From positions 1 through 64,000 of the forward strand of contig NZ_BAEE01000088.1 in the NCBI RefSeq assembly GCF_000241265.1: DNA of 64,000 nucleotides, in the 5' to 3' direction. Source of the stretch: Gordonia araii NBRC 100433 (GTDB lineage: Bacteria; Actinomycetota; Actinomycetes; Mycobacteriales; Mycobacteriaceae). The notes beneath the pieces were generated by a model. The model was not told where the DNA came from, made no database searches, and saw only the letters and a program-made list of their open reading frames with translations. Shown piece by piece: positions 25,081-33,675 of this stretch; the first letter of the stretch is position 1; each line of letters starts with the position of its first letter. Both the position numbers and the translations under genes were made by a program.

Positions 25081-26418
25081 GTGACCAACCGTGACAGCGC
25101 CTCGCCGGGACATCACCATCACCACGGGGCGACGGGACCCGTGCCCCTGGGCGCTGCCGCGCGGTGGGTCGTCATCGCCGTGCTCGGTTTGGCCGCGGTC
25201 GTCGTGACCATCGGCATGGCGGTGTTGTGGCCCTCGTCCTCGGACGACCACCCGATCCCGGTGCAGTTCCGTTCCGCCGACGGCGGGCCGATCCGCACCG
25301 AGACCGCCGTCGTCGTCGCCCAGGCCCGTGCCGACTGCCAGCATCCGCTGATCGGCATGGCACTGCCGCAAGGGTCGCTGGAGGTGCCGTCGGCGCCCGA
25401 CGGTCCGTGCCTGGCGACGACGGTCCGCCTGGAAAGCGGGGAGAACAAGGGCAAGGTCGTTCTGCTGCAGATCCCGACCAATCGCGCGCAGTCGGGAGAC
25501 GGCCCGGGCCAGCCGGCCGTCGACCCGGCGACCGCCGACGATCCGCAACCCGGCCAGCCGACCTTGCGCGTCGGCGACACCGTCCGGGTCAGCATCCTGC
25601 CCGGCGTCGACGGGGCGCCGCGCTACAACTTCTACGATTTCGCCCGCGGCCCGTCGATCATCGTGTGGGCGATCTTGTTCGTGCTGGCCGTCATCCTCGC
25701 CGCTTCGTGGAAGGGGCTACGGTCGATCATCGGCCTGGTGTTCGCGTTCGCGGTGCTCGGAGCTTTCACGCTGCCGTCGATCCTCGAGGGTCATTCGCCG
25801 GTGGCCGTCGCGGTCACCTCGTCGGCACTCATCCTGTTCGTCGTGCTGTATCTCGCGCACGGCGTCAGCATGCGCACCTCGGCAGCGCTGGTGGGCACGC
25901 TGGTGTCGCTGATGTTCGCCGGGGTGTTGAGCTGGCTGGCGATCAACACGATGCGCATCGCCGGACTCTCCGGCGATCAGGCGATGAGCCTGCAGCTCTA
26001 CCAGGGCACGATCTCGATGAGCGGGCTGTTGCTGGCCGGATTCATCATCGGCGCGCTCGGCGTCCTCAACGACGTGACGATCACCCAGGCGTCGGCGACC
26101 TTCGAACTGGCCGAGGCGGGCGAGCCGTCGAGGATGGCGACGTTCCGCGCCGGGATGCGCGTCGGCCGCGACCATATCGCGAGCACCGTCTACACCCTGG
26201 TGTTCGCGTATGCGGGCAGTGCGCTGCCGCTGCTGCTGCTGTTCTCGGTCGCGTCGCAGCCCTTCGGGATCCTGGTCACCACCGATCAGGTGGCGATCGA
26301 GCTAGCCCGCGCTTTCGTCGGCGGCATAGCGATAGCGCTGTCGGTTCCGCTCACCACCGGTGTCGCCGCGGCGCTGGTCACCATTCGGCCGCGAACGGTC
26401 GCGGCTCAACCTGCCTGA
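25081..26418 (+). CDS. YibE/F family multi-pass membrane protein
   Basis: 445 residues. It starts with a natural His cluster (SPGHHHHHGATG) and a membrane helix (about 31-54). An extracytoplasmic region (about 60-185, with a Pro-rich loop) follows. Then come about seven helices carrying the YibE_F core: FYDFARGPSIIVWAILFVLAVILAASWKGLRSIIGL and GALGVLNDVTITQASATFELA, whose NDVTITQ motif is the family hallmark. Function is not established; roles in efflux or vesicle/export have been proposed for relatives. GTG 25081 is fixed by the TAGCGT box and the end of menG 23 bp upstream. The gene runs into a tandem-repeat array. Confidence 0.85.
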   Translation: MTNRDSASPGHHHHHGATGPVPLGAAARWVVIAVLGLAAVVVTIGMAVLWPSSSDDHPIPVQFRSADGGPIRTETAVVVAQARADCQHPLIGMALPQGSLEVPSAPDGPCLATTVRLESGENKGKVVLLQIPTNRAQSGDGPGQPAVDPATADDPQPGQPTLRVGDTVRVSILPGVDGAPRYNFYDFARGPSIIVWAILFVLAVILAASWKGLRSIIGLVFAFAVLGAFTLPSILEGHSPVAVAVTSSALILFVVLYLAHGVSMRTSAALVGTLVSLMFAGVLSWLAINTMRIAGLSGDQAMSLQLYQGTISMSGLLLAGFIIGALGVLNDVTITQASATFELAEAGEPSRMATFRAGMRVGRDHIASTVYTLVFAYAGSALPLLLLFSVASQPFGILVTTDQVAIELARAFVGGIAIALSVPLTTGVAAALVTIRPRTVAAQPA

Positions 26419-26432
26419 CCGCCGCCGGCCCC

Positions 26433-26591
26433 GCCGACCGTGCCCACATTTCCGCCGACCGTGCCCACATTTCCGCCGACCGTGCCCAGTTTCGCGCCGA
26501 CCGTGCCCACATTTCCGCCGACCGTGCCCACATTTCCGCCGACCGTGCCCAGTTTCGCGCCGACCGTGCCCAGTTTCGCGCCGACCGTGCC
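26433..26591 (+). repeat. 21-bp tandem repeat array (7.5 units) at a convergent junction
   Basis: Units start at 26433, 26454, 26475, 26496, 26517, 26538, 26559 and 26580 (the last partial), each opening with GCCGACCGTGCCCA. Two variants differ in the last seven bases: CATTTCC (A) and GTTTCGC (B). The order A-A-B-A-A-B-B suggests duplication of an AAB block. The array fills the gap between the YibE/F gene (+) and the SRPBCC gene (-). The plus-strand transcript is C-rich, with no complementary GGGCAC to fold with, so it would be largely unstructured. Confidence 0.95.
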
Positions 26592-27065
26592 TTAGTGCCC
26601 CGACCCACGTAGCGCGACGGTCTCGAGTCGCTCCAGCAACTGCCTGGCTCCGTCGGCGGCCCGGAAATCCTCCAGATGGCGCCGACGGTCCTCCGCCGAC
26701 GAGTAGTACGACCGGAGGGTCACGAGCGTTCGCGGCGGGTCACCCACCCCGCCCTCGATCGCCACGACCGACCGCGACGGCGCCAGACCGTGCTCCGGCG
26801 ACCCCTGGTGCACGTAGACGGCGCGACGGCCCGGCTCGACGTCGTCGAAGACGTACCGGTTCGTGAACTCGCTGCCGTCCGGGCCGCGCATGACCACGTC
26901 GAATCGTCCGCCGTCACGCACGTCGAGTTCGCGGACATCGCTGGTGAATCCGTCGGGTCCCCACCACAGGGCGATGGCTGCAGGGGCGGTCCATGCCGCC
27001 CAGATCTGCTCGGGCGTCGCGGCCATCGTCCGTTCGACGGTCAGGTCGGGCTCGTGCGTTGTCAC
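26592..27065 (-). CDS. SRPBCC / AHSA1-domain protein
   Basis: 157 residues with the START-like helix-grip fold. ERTMAATPEQIWAAWTAPAAIALWWGPDGFTSDVRELDVRDGGRFDVVMRGPDG (about 11-64) is the AHSA1/CalC pattern with the WWGP string, and the C-terminal helix is DFRAADGARQLLERLE. Such proteins bind small hydrophobic ligands or act as stress-related co-chaperone-like factors. No enzyme residues can be assigned. GTG 27065 gives the family-length N-terminus. The stop codon abuts the repeat array; menJ lies upstream on the same strand with 31 bp between. Confidence 0.82.
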   Translation of the reverse strand: MTTHEPDLTVERTMAATPEQIWAAWTAPAAIALWWGPDGFTSDVRELDVRDGGRFDVVMRGPDGSEFTNRYVFDDVEPGRRAVYVHQGSPEHGLAPSRSVVAIEGGVGDPPRTLVTLRSYYSSAEDRRRHLEDFRAADGARQLLERLETVALRGSGH

Positions 27066-27096
27066 ACCGCGATCTAACCATCGGGTGTCGGCGCGC

Positions 27097-28374
27097 TCAG
27101 CGAAACGGCGGCCGCTCGTCGACCCGTACCGACAGCCGCCCGGCGGTGCGCCATGCTCGTGCGACGAAATCGGCATCCTCGTCGGTGATGAGGTTGCCCA
27201 TGACGCGCACGACCATCGACATCAACCGTCCCGACCGCAGGCCCGGTCGTCCCAGCACTGGCACCGCCTTGGGCACCGTCAGTACCGCGGCGAGCCGGCG
27301 TGCTGCGGAGAAGGCCAGCGCGTAGTGTTCGGTCAGCAGGTCCGGCCAGCGGTCGGTGAAATCGGCGGAACCGCCACCGTCGACGATCAGCTCGACGGCC
27401 AGCCGTGCGGTTTCCAGCCCGTAGTCGATGCCCTCGCCGTTGAGCGGGTTGACGCACGCCGCGGCGTCGCCGATCAGCATCCAGTTGCGGCCCGCGACGC
27501 CGCTCACGGCACCGCCCATCGGCAGCAACGCCGAGGTGAGGCGCTGCGGCTCGCCGCTGATCTGCCAGTCGTCGCGCACCATGTCGGCGTAGTGCCGCAA
27601 CGTCGGACGCAACTCCACATGTGCCGGCCGCTTGGCCGTCGCGAGCGCACCGACCCCGACATTCAGCTGACCGCGGCCGAGCGGGAACACCCAGCCGTAT
27701 CCGGGCAGCAGCGTGCCGTCGGCGCCGCGCAACTCCAGGTGCGAGCCCATCCACGTATCGTCGGCCCGTCCCGACGATACGTACGCGCGCCCGGCAACGC
27801 CGTACGCGGTGTCGCGGTGCCACTGCCGACCGAGGACCTTGCCCAGCCCCGACCGCACGCCGTCGGCGACGATCACCGTCGATGCCCTGATCTCACGGCG
27901 CCCGTCGGGGCCGTCGATGACGACAGCGCCGATCCGGTCGCCGTCCCACGTCACGTCGACGGCCTTGCTGCCCAGCACCATTCGCGCGCCCGCCGCCTGC
28001 GCGAAGGCGCGGATCTCCTCGTCGAGCTCGACGCGCGTGACGGCGCTTCCGTACTCGGCGAAGCGCTTGCCCGGCCACAGGACGCGCTGGTCGGTGCCCC
28101 AGCCGTGCAGGTGCAGTCCGACGATGTGCGGCCGGTCGGCGAGGTAGTCCCCCAGACCCAGGTCGATGAGTTCGGTGACCGCGCGCGGCGTGAGGCCGTC
28201 GCCGCAGGTCTTGTCGCGCGGAAACGTCGCCATGTCGAGCAGGGTGACGTCGCGCCCGCGGCGGGCGGCGTGCGCGGCGGCGGCCGACCCCGCCGGGCCT
28301 GCGCCGACGACGAGAATGTCGGTGCTGTCGGGGGCAGGCGTCGCGGCTGGACCGCCGTCGGTGGGATAGCTCAC
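27097..28374 (-). CDS. menJ: Menaquinone reductase (geranylgeranyl-reductase family flavoprotein)
   Basis: 425 residues. An FAD-binding GxGxxG is at DILVVGAGPAGSAAAAHAARRG (about 19-40), FPRDKTCGDGLTPRAV (about 52-67) is the digeranylgeranylglycerophospholipid-reductase motif, and the second FAD motif is NWMLIGDAAACVNPLNGEGIDYGLETARLA (about 299-328). M. tuberculosis MenJ (Rv0561c) saturates the beta-isoprene double bond of MK-9, giving MK-9(II-H2). Gene order menJ / grcC divergent is the same here. The GTG start has GATACT 6 nt upstream. Confidence 0.93.
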   Translation of the reverse strand: MSYPTDGGPAATPAPDSTDILVVGAGPAGSAAAAHAARRGRDVTLLDMATFPRDKTCGDGLTPRAVTELIDLGLGDYLADRPHIVGLHLHGWGTDQRVLWPGKRFAEYGSAVTRVELDEEIRAFAQAAGARMVLGSKAVDVTWDGDRIGAVVIDGPDGRREIRASTVIVADGVRSGLGKVLGRQWHRDTAYGVAGRAYVSSGRADDTWMGSHLELRGADGTLLPGYGWVFPLGRGQLNVGVGALATAKRPAHVELRPTLRHYADMVRDDWQISGEPQRLTSALLPMGGAVSGVAGRNWMLIGDAAACVNPLNGEGIDYGLETARLAVELIVDGGGSADFTDRWPDLLTEHYALAFSAARRLAAVLTVPKAVPVLGRPGLRSGRLMSMVVRVMGNLITDEDADFVARAWRTAGRLSVRVDERPPFR

Positions 28375-28380
28375 CCGACC

Positions 28381-28386
28381 AGTATC
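28381..28386 (-). promoter_or_regulatory. -10 hexamer GATACT for menJ
   Basis: GATACT on the minus strand ends 6 nt before GTG 28374, within the 75-bp divergent gap to grcC. Confidence 0.4.
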
Positions 28387-28449
28387 TCCCGGGCCGCAGT
28401 CGGCTACGCTCAGCGAGTCGGCGCGACCGCGCCCGACTCCGCAGACGCT

Positions 28450-29487
28450 GTGCAGGTGCATTCATTCGTGAAGTCGACTATCGCCGGGTTGAATCTGGGT
28501 TCCGACGACTTTTCGCTCGCCGTGAAGTCCTCGTTGGCGCAGGTCGAGGATCTGCTGCTCGCCGAGCTCTCCTCCGGCGACGACCTGTTGACCGAGGCCG
28601 CGACTCATCTCGCCAAGGCCGGCGGCAAACGCTTCCGGCCGATGTTCGCGATCCTCGCCGCGCAGTTCGGCCCACGCCCTGACGCCTCGGAGGTCATCAC
28701 GGCGGCGACCGTCGTCGAAATGATCCATCTCGCGACGCTCTACCACGACGACGTCATGGACGAGGCTCCCGTTCGACGCGGAGCACCCTCCGCCAACGCG
28801 CGCTGGACCAACTCGATCGCCATCCTCTCCGGCGACTTCCTCTTCGCCCGCGCCTCGCGCCTGGTGTCGACGCTGGGCCCGGAGTCGGTGCTCATCATCG
28901 CCGACACCTTCGCCGAACTGGTCACCGGTCAGATGCGCGAAACAGTCGGCGTCGTCAAGGGTGCCGACCCCATCGAGCACTACCTGAAGGTCGTGTGGGA
29001 GAAGACCGGCTCGCTGATCTCCGCCGCCGGGCGTTTCGGAGCGATGACCGCACAAGCGGATGCCGAGACGATCGAGCGACTCGCCCGGCTCGGTGACGTC
29101 ATCGGCACCGCGTTCCAGGTCTCCGACGACATCATCGACATCGCGTCGGTGACCGACGACTCCGGCAAGACACCGGGCACCGACCTGCGCGAAGGCGTGC
29201 ACACCCTGCCGGTCCTCTACGCGCTCACCGACGACGGGGAGACGTCGGCGCGGTTGCGCGAACTCCTCGTCGACCCGGCCTCCGGTGCACCGCGGCCCCT
29301 CGTCGACGACGGCGAGGTCGACGAGGCGCTCGACCTGTTGCGGTCGTCGCCGGGAATGGAAGCCGCACACGCGAAACTGCGCGAGTACCTGGCGACCGCG
29401 CAGGAAGACCTTGCCGAGTTGCCCGCCGGGCCGGCTCGCGATGCGCTGGCCGATCTGGCCGCCTACACGATCGAACGCACCGGATAG
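28450..29487 (+). CDS. grcC: Long-chain polyprenyl diphosphate synthase
   Basis: 345 residues of the trans-isoprenyl diphosphate synthase family. First Asp-rich motif LYHDDVMDEAPVRRG (about 97-111), second DDIIDIASVTDDSGKTPGTDLREG (about 226-249), and substrate lysine/arginine in GGKRFRPMFA (about 57-66). Orthologue position of Rv0562 (GrcC1), thought to supply the nonaprenyl tail of menaquinone. Alternatives for the start are GTG 28456 and GTG 28468; 28450 is the longest that clears the divergent promoter. The residue five before the first DDxxD is Ala (ATLYHDD), a small residue compatible with a long product. This is an inference from general chain-length rules. Confidence 0.92.
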   Translation: MQVHSFVKSTIAGLNLGSDDFSLAVKSSLAQVEDLLLAELSSGDDLLTEAATHLAKAGGKRFRPMFAILAAQFGPRPDASEVITAATVVEMIHLATLYHDDVMDEAPVRRGAPSANARWTNSIAILSGDFLFARASRLVSTLGPESVLIIADTFAELVTGQMRETVGVVKGADPIEHYLKVVWEKTGSLISAAGRFGAMTAQADAETIERLARLGDVIGTAFQVSDDIIDIASVTDDSGKTPGTDLREGVHTLPVLYALTDDGETSARLRELLVDPASGAPRPLVDDGEVDEALDLLRSSPGMEAAHAKLREYLATAQEDLAELPAGPARDALADLAAYTIERTG

Positions 29488-29626
29488 CGTCGGTCGCTCG
29501 CCCAACTCCCTTGTGCCGTCCGGTTTGTGCGGCTTGCCGGGAACGATCCGGACTCGTTCGGCGTTTGGCAATATGCAATGGTAAGGCCGTGCTTGGCGGC
29601 CGACGGGTCCCAGAATGAGGTGGGCT

Positions 29627-30475
29627 ATGCAATTGAACGGGCTGAAAACGGCTGCGCTGTTGGGCCTGATGTCGGCGATCATCGTCGGCATCGGTGCGAT
29701 GTTCGGCAGGACCGCGCTGGTCATCTCGATCCTGCTCGCGGTCGCGACCAACGCTTACGTCTACTTCAATTCGGCCAAGCTCGCGCTGCGTTCGATGCAC
29801 GCCCAGCCGGTGACCGAGGTCGAGGCGCCGGAGCTGTACCGGATCGTCCGGGAGCTGGCGACCGAGGCAAAGCAGCCGATGCCGGCGCTCTACATCAGTC
29901 CCACCGAGTCGCCGAACGCGTTCGCGACGGGCCGCAACCCGAAGAACGCCGCCGTGTGCTGTACCGCGGGCATCATGCGCCTGCTCAACGAGCGTGAGCT
30001 GCGCGCGGTGCTCGGCCACGAGCTGTCCCACGTCTACAACCGCGACATCCTGATCTCGTCGGTCGCCGGCGCGATGGCCGCGATCATCACCGGCCTCGCG
30101 CACATGGCCATGTGGTTCGGCGGCGGCAACCGCGACGGTGGGCCCGGTCTCCTCGCGATTCTGGCGATGACGTTGCTCGGCCCGCTGGCGGCGACGGTGA
30201 TCAAGATGGCCGTCTCGCGGTCACGTGAATACCAGGCCGACGAGTCCGGTGCCGAGCTGACCAAGGACCCGCTGGCGCTGGCCTCGGCGCTGGCGAAGAT
30301 CTCCGGCGGGATCGATCAGGCCCCGCTGCCGCCCGAGCCGCAGCTCGAGTCGCAGGCGCACATGATGATCGAGAACCCGTTCCGCGGCGGCGGCATACAG
30401 AAGATGTTCTCGACGCACCCGCCCACCGCCGACCGCATCGCGCGGTTGCAGGAGATGGCACGCAGGGGCGTCTGA
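29627..30475 (+). CDS. htpX: HtpX-type membrane zinc metalloprotease
   Basis: 282 residues, M48B family, which degrades misfolded membrane proteins. Two N-terminal helices (about 6-26 and 29-48) precede the catalytic domain. The zinc motif is [13 protein letters not shown] (about 127-139, HExxH) and the third ligand lies in [14 protein letters not shown] (about 200-213). [29 protein letters not shown] is the HtpX consensus. The active site is cytoplasmic. ATG 29627 has AGGTGG upstream; ATG 29615 would add four residues. Orthologue of Rv0563, with the same order grcC-htpX. The gene ends at a repeat array. Confidence 0.94.
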   Translation: MQLNGLKTAALLGLMSAIIVGIGAMFGRTALVISILLAVATNAYVYFNSAKLALRSMHAQPVTEVEAPELYRIVRELATEAKQPMPALYISPTESPNAFATGRNPKNAAVCCTAGIMRLLNERELRAVLGHELSHVYNRDILISSVAGAMAAIITGLAHMAMWFGGGNRDGGPGLLAILAMTLLGPLAATVIKMAVSRSREYQADESGAELTKDPLALASALAKISGGIDQAPLPPEPQLESQAHMMIENPFRGGGIQKMFSTHPPTADRIARLQEMARRGV

Positions 30476-30481
30476 CTAAAA

Positions 30482-30540
30482 GGTGCCCACTCGGCGGGGG
30501 TGAGGTGCCCACTCGGCGTGGGTGGGGTGCCCACTCGGCG
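30482..30540 (-). repeat. 22-bp tandem repeat, three units, at a convergent junction
   Basis: GGTGCCCACTCGGCG occurs at 30482, 30504 and 30526 on the plus strand, exactly 22 bp apart, joined by G-rich linkers. The minus strand is C-rich and would be transcribed downstream of yajQ. The unit shares the GTGCCCA core with the arrays at 26.4 and 47.2 kb and the word CACTCGGC with the latter. Confidence 0.9.
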
Positions 30541-30557
30541 GTGAGGCCGGGGGCGGG

Positions 30558-31049
30558 TTAGCGGTAGTTGACGAACTGCAGCGCGATGTCGAGGTCGGAA
30601 CCCTTCAGCAGGGCGATGACGGCCTGCAGGTCGTCGCGCTTCTTGCTCGACACGCGGACCTCGTCGCCCTGAATCTGCGCCTTGACGCCCTTCGGCCCCT
30701 CGTCGCGGATGATCTTGGTGATCTTCTTCGCGTGCTCGGAGTCGATGCCCTGTTTGAGGGTGCCGCTGATCTTGAAGGTCTTTCCCGACGCGGCCGGCTC
30801 ACCGGCCTCGAAGGCCTTAAGCGAGATGTCGCGACGGATGAGCTTCTCCTGGAAGACGCCGAGCGCCGCCTGGGCCCGCTCCTCGGCGTCGGAAGTGATG
30901 ACGATCGCTTCGTCGCCGGACCACTCGATGCCGGTGTTGGTGCCGCGGAAGTCGTAGCGCTGCGACAGTTCCTTCGCGGCCTGGTTGAGGGCGTTGTCGA
31001 CCTCCTGGCGGTCGATCTTGCTCACCACGTCGAAAGATGAATCAGCCAT
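30558..31049 (-). CDS. YajQ family nucleotide-binding protein
   Basis: 163 residues, the standard YajQ length, with two ferredoxin-like halves. [34 protein letters not shown] (about 4-37) and the C-terminal [33 protein letters not shown] (about 131-163) are highly conserved. YajQ proteins bind nucleotides, and in Xanthomonas cyclic-di-GMP; the role in actinobacteria is unsettled. Orthologue of Rv0566c. It converges with htpX over the repeat array and is divergent from tRNA-Tyr. Confidence 0.93.
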   Translation of the reverse strand: MADSSFDVVSKIDRQEVDNALNQAAKELSQRYDFRGTNTGIEWSGDEAIVITSDAEERAQAALGVFQEKLIRRDISLKAFEAGEPAASGKTFKISGTLKQGIDSEHAKKITKIIRDEGPKGVKAQIQGDEVRVSSKKRDDLQAVIALLKGSDLDIALQFVNYR

Positions 31050-31099
31050 GGCCACAGCGTAGCCGTTGCCGACGGGCGGCTCGGCAGTGACCAGCCGGT

Positions 31100-31130
31100 T
31101 TGCGCTGGGCCCGGGGAGGCGTTGTATTCT
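31100..31130 (+). promoter_or_regulatory. Promoter candidate for tRNA-Tyr
   Basis: TTGCGC (31100-31105), a 19-bp spacer and TATTCT (31125-31130) lie 48 bp before the tRNA. The spacer is longer than ideal. Confidence 0.4.
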
Positions 31131-31177
31131 TTGCGGCGTTGCCCTTCGTCGCTGCGCCAAGCGCGGGGGAGTGCAAA

Positions 31178-31258
31178 GGCAGGTTGCCCGAGCGGCCAAA
31201 GGGAGCGGATTGTAAATCCGTCGCGCAAGCTACATAGGTTCGAATCCTATACCTGCCA
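31178..31258 (+). tRNA. tRNA-Tyr (GUA)
   Basis: Acceptor arms GGCAGGT (31178-31184) and ACCTGCC (31251-31257) pair fully, with discriminator A 31258. The anticodon loop TTGTAAA gives GUA. The T-loop GGTTCGAATCC is canonical. It is a class II tRNA with a long variable arm (81 nt). CCA is not encoded. Confidence 0.95.
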
Positions 31259-31301
31259 CGACGTGGAGTTTCACCCTCGAGGGCGACCGTCGACCAGCGA
31301 T

Positions 31302-31331
31302 TTGGCCGACCGGGTTGCCGGTGTGTAACCT
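31302..31331 (+). promoter_or_regulatory. Promoter candidate for the tRNA-Thr/tRNA-Met/rpmG unit
   Basis: TTGGCC (31302-31307), an 18-bp spacer and TAACCT (31326-31331) lie 46 bp before tRNA-Thr. Confidence 0.45.
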
Positions 31332-31377
31332 CGTCATGTTGTCCGATGATCGGGCCCACCCGGCCGCGGATGACGAC

Positions 31378-31450
31378 GCCCCCTTAGCTCAGTCGGTAGA
31401 GCGTTTCCATGGTAAGGAAAAGGTCGACGGTTCGATTCCGTCAGGGGGCT
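31378..31450 (+). tRNA. tRNA-Thr (GGU)
   Basis: GCCCCCT pairs with AGGGGGC (31443-31449) and the discriminator is T 31450. The anticodon stem TTTCC/GGAAA encloses ATGGTAA, giving GGU. 73 nt. CCA is not encoded. Confidence 0.95.
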
Positions 31451-31481
31451 CGCTGGACCCGGTCGACGAATCGGTCCGCGC

Positions 31482-31555
31482 GGCGGTGTAGCTCAGCTGG
31501 TTAGAGCGCACGACTCATAATCGTGAGGTCGGGGGATCGAGTCCCCCCACCGCTA
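31482..31555 (+). tRNA. tRNA-Met (CAU)
   Basis: GGCGGTG pairs with CACCGCT (first pair G-U, as in mycobacterial elongator tRNA-Met). The anticodon stem CACGA/TCGTG encloses CTCATAA, giving CAU. 74 nt, with T-loop GATCGAGTC. Elongator rather than initiator type is inferred from the acceptor end. Confidence 0.93.
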
Positions 31556-31654
31556 CACATCGGAATCGGCGGCCGCCGGTTCCGAGAACCAAGGGCCCGG
31601 CGCCGGTCTCACGGCCGCCGCCGAGCGCGAGTACCACCGAAAGAAGGCAACGAC

Positions 31655-31822
31655 GTGGCCTCCTCGACTGACGTTCGCCCCAAGATCACCTTGGCGTGCG
31701 AGGTGTGCAAGCACCGCAACTACATCACCAAGAAGAACCGTCGGAACGACCCCGACCGCTTGGAGATCAAGAAGTTCTGCCCCAACTGCGGCAAGCATCA
31801 GGCGCACAAAGAGTCGCGCTAA
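31655..31822 (+). CDS. rpmG: 50S ribosomal protein L33
   Basis: 55 residues, the usual L33 size. The two zinc-binding CxxC pairs are present (CEVCKHRN at about 15-18 and CPNCGKH at about 39-42), so this is a C+ zinc-containing form, not the zinc-free paralogue induced under zinc limitation. GTG 31655 has AAGAAGG upstream. It follows tRNA-Met by 99 bp, the arrangement seen around Rv0634B. A terminator follows, separating it from hadAB. Confidence 0.95.
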   Translation: MASSTDVRPKITLACEVCKHRNYITKKNRRNDPDRLEIKKFCPNCGKHQAHKESR

Positions 31823-31831
31823 ACGCAACGG

Positions 31832-31853
31832 GGGGCACCGGGAACGGTGCCCC
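31832..31853 (+). terminator. Intrinsic terminator after rpmG
   Basis: GGGGCACCG, GGAA loop, CGGTGCCCC, then TTCGTTTT. A strong GC stem with a short U-rich tail. Confidence 0.85.
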
Positions 31854-31928
31854 TTCGTTTTGGTGCGGTCGCGGCGATGCGACCGCACTCTTGGCCATCT
31901 TCGCTATCACTAGGCAGGTGTGTGACAG

Positions 31929-33002
31929 GTGTTTTCCGGATCTGATTCCAGCGAGAAGCCCGCGTCGGCGTTGTCGGCCGACGAGCTCGCCGCTCGCACG
32001 GCCGGACTCGTCGGCTACCACTACACGGTCGACGACTACTACCAGGTCGGCCGCGAAGAGGTCCGCAAGCACGCCACCGCCGTGCAGACCGCGCACCCGA
32101 CGCACTGGAACGAGGACAAGGCCCGCGAGTACGGGCACGACACGCTGATCGCCGCTCCGACCTTCGTCTCGGTCTTCGGCATCACCGCTCAGCGCTTCCT
32201 CTTCGAAGAGGTCGTCATGGGCTACGACCTGTGGCAGATCATGCAGACCGATCAGCGCCTGATCTACCACCAGCCGATGAAGGTCGGCGACCAGCTCATC
32301 TGCGACGTCTCGCTGGAATCGTTCCGCCACCTGAGCAGCCCCGAGACGCTCGACATGATGGTCAGCAAGAACGTCATCTGGAACCAGCACGACGAGCCCG
32401 TCATGACCACCTACACGTCGTTGGTGGCCCGCACCGGCGTGGAGGTCGACCCGGCACTGGTCGACTCGCTCGACCACGTGATGATGAAGGTCGACGAGTT
32501 CGGCAAGCCGGCCAAGACCGTCAACCGCCCGCCGGCTAGCAAGGACCAGCCCGATCCCACCGAGTCGCCCAAGGCGTACTCGGCGATCAACTTCGATTCG
32601 CTGTCGGTGGGGCAGGAACTCGAGCCGAAGACCTTCCTGCTGACCCGCGGCAACCTCGTCAACTACGCGGGAGTCGTCGGCGACCCCAACCCGATCCACT
32701 TCTCCGACGAGGTGGTCAAGGCGGCCGGCCTCGACGGTGTGGTCGCCCACGGAATGCAGACGATGGGTCTGGGCGCGACCTACGTCTCCGAGTTCATCGG
32801 CGACCCGGCCGCCTTCTGCGAGTACAACGTGCGGTTCACCGCGCCGGTCTACGTGCCGGCCGACGGTAGCGCGGAGGTCGACTTCACCGCCAAGATCAAG
32901 TCGCTGGACCCGGAGACGCGCAAGGGCACGATCGCGCTGGTCGCCAAGCAGGGCGAGAAGAAGATCTTCGGTCGCGCGACCGTCGTCGTACAGTTCAACT
33001 GA
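31929..33002 (+). CDS. hadAB: Fused (3R)-hydroxyacyl-ACP dehydratase HadA-HadB
   Basis: 357 residues. Residues about 25-185 match HadA, the stabilising half (HADTL-like GHDTLIAAPTFVSVFGITAQ at about 69-88). Residues about 215-357 match HadB, with the hydratase motif GVVGDPNPIHFSDE at about 248-261; D252 and H257 are the expected catalytic pair. A Pro/Lys/Asp linker (about 195-215) joins them. In M. tuberculosis these are separate genes Rv0635/Rv0636 forming a heterodimer in FAS-II (mycolate elongation). GTG 31929 is chosen from the position of the HadA N-terminus. No hadC follows: the next element is tRNA-Trp. Confidence 0.92.
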   Translation: MFSGSDSSEKPASALSADELAARTAGLVGYHYTVDDYYQVGREEVRKHATAVQTAHPTHWNEDKAREYGHDTLIAAPTFVSVFGITAQRFLFEEVVMGYDLWQIMQTDQRLIYHQPMKVGDQLICDVSLESFRHLSSPETLDMMVSKNVIWNQHDEPVMTTYTSLVARTGVEVDPALVDSLDHVMMKVDEFGKPAKTVNRPPASKDQPDPTESPKAYSAINFDSLSVGQELEPKTFLLTRGNLVNYAGVVGDPNPIHFSDEVVKAAGLDGVVAHGMQTMGLGATYVSEFIGDPAAFCEYNVRFTAPVYVPADGSAEVDFTAKIKSLDPETRKGTIALVAKQGEKKIFGRATVVVQFN

Positions 33003-33154
33003 CGTGCGGGACCGTGGCCGCCGATAGCGATTGGTGCCAGACACCGCCGGTGCTCTACACTGAAGTGTCAGATTGATTCTTGACTTGCGCGCCGCCCAAT
33101 AGGGTGGCGCGTTGGTCTTGTTCGGGTCAATCGACGTGACCGACCCGGTCACAA

Positions 33155-33227
<73 letters not shown>

Positions 33228-33269
33228 CCCTGGATTGCCAGGGCCATCGGATACGAGAGGACTCGAAAG

Positions 33270-33644
33270 TTGAGCAAGCGCGATCGAGCTGCCAAGAGCA
33301 AGGCAAAGGCCGACGACGTGGTTGACGACGCAGCTGACGCCGCCGTCGACACGCTCGACGATGCCGAGTTGCGGCCGACCGGCAAGCGCGCCGGCACGTC
33401 GCGCCGCGCACGCGCCGAGAAGTCTTCCGCCTCCGAGACGGCCACCCGCCGCAATCCGTTCGCCGCGATCTGGACGTTCCTGACGCAGGTCGTCGCGGAG
33501 ATGAAGAAGGTCATCTGGCCGACTCGCCGCGAGTCGATCATTTTCACGATCATCGTGCTGATCTTCATCGTCATCTTCACCGCGTTCATCACGGGTCTCG
33601 ACATCGGCTTCGCCAAGCTGGTGCTGTGGATCTTCGGCGACTAG
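33270..33644 (+). CDS. secE: Preprotein translocase subunit SecE
   Basis: 124 residues. An Ala/Asp/Lys-rich N-terminal extension (about 1-75) is followed by the SecE core: [51 protein letters not shown] (about 70-120), with the conserved [10 protein letters not shown] amphipathic helix and one transmembrane helix. SecE clamps SecY in the translocon. The start is TTG 33270, selected because GAGAGG lies upstream and earlier in-frame codons run through tRNA-Trp. nusG follows after 31 bp. Confidence 0.95.
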   Translation: MSKRDRAAKSKAKADDVVDDAADAAVDTLDDAELRPTGKRAGTSRRARAEKSSASETATRRNPFAAIWTFLTQVVAEMKKVIWPTRRESIIFTIIVLIFIVIFTAFITGLDIGFAKLVLWIFGD

Positions 33645-33675
33645 TACAGACACCAATCCAAAGGAGCATCGGGCT

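Noticed and set aside
26378..26608. Repeat-encoded peptide frames (ARSARNW..., PTVPTFP...) in the 26.4-kb array
   Set aside because: A 21-bp period leaves all frames open automatically. There is no start with a ribosome site and the sequence is only repeats.
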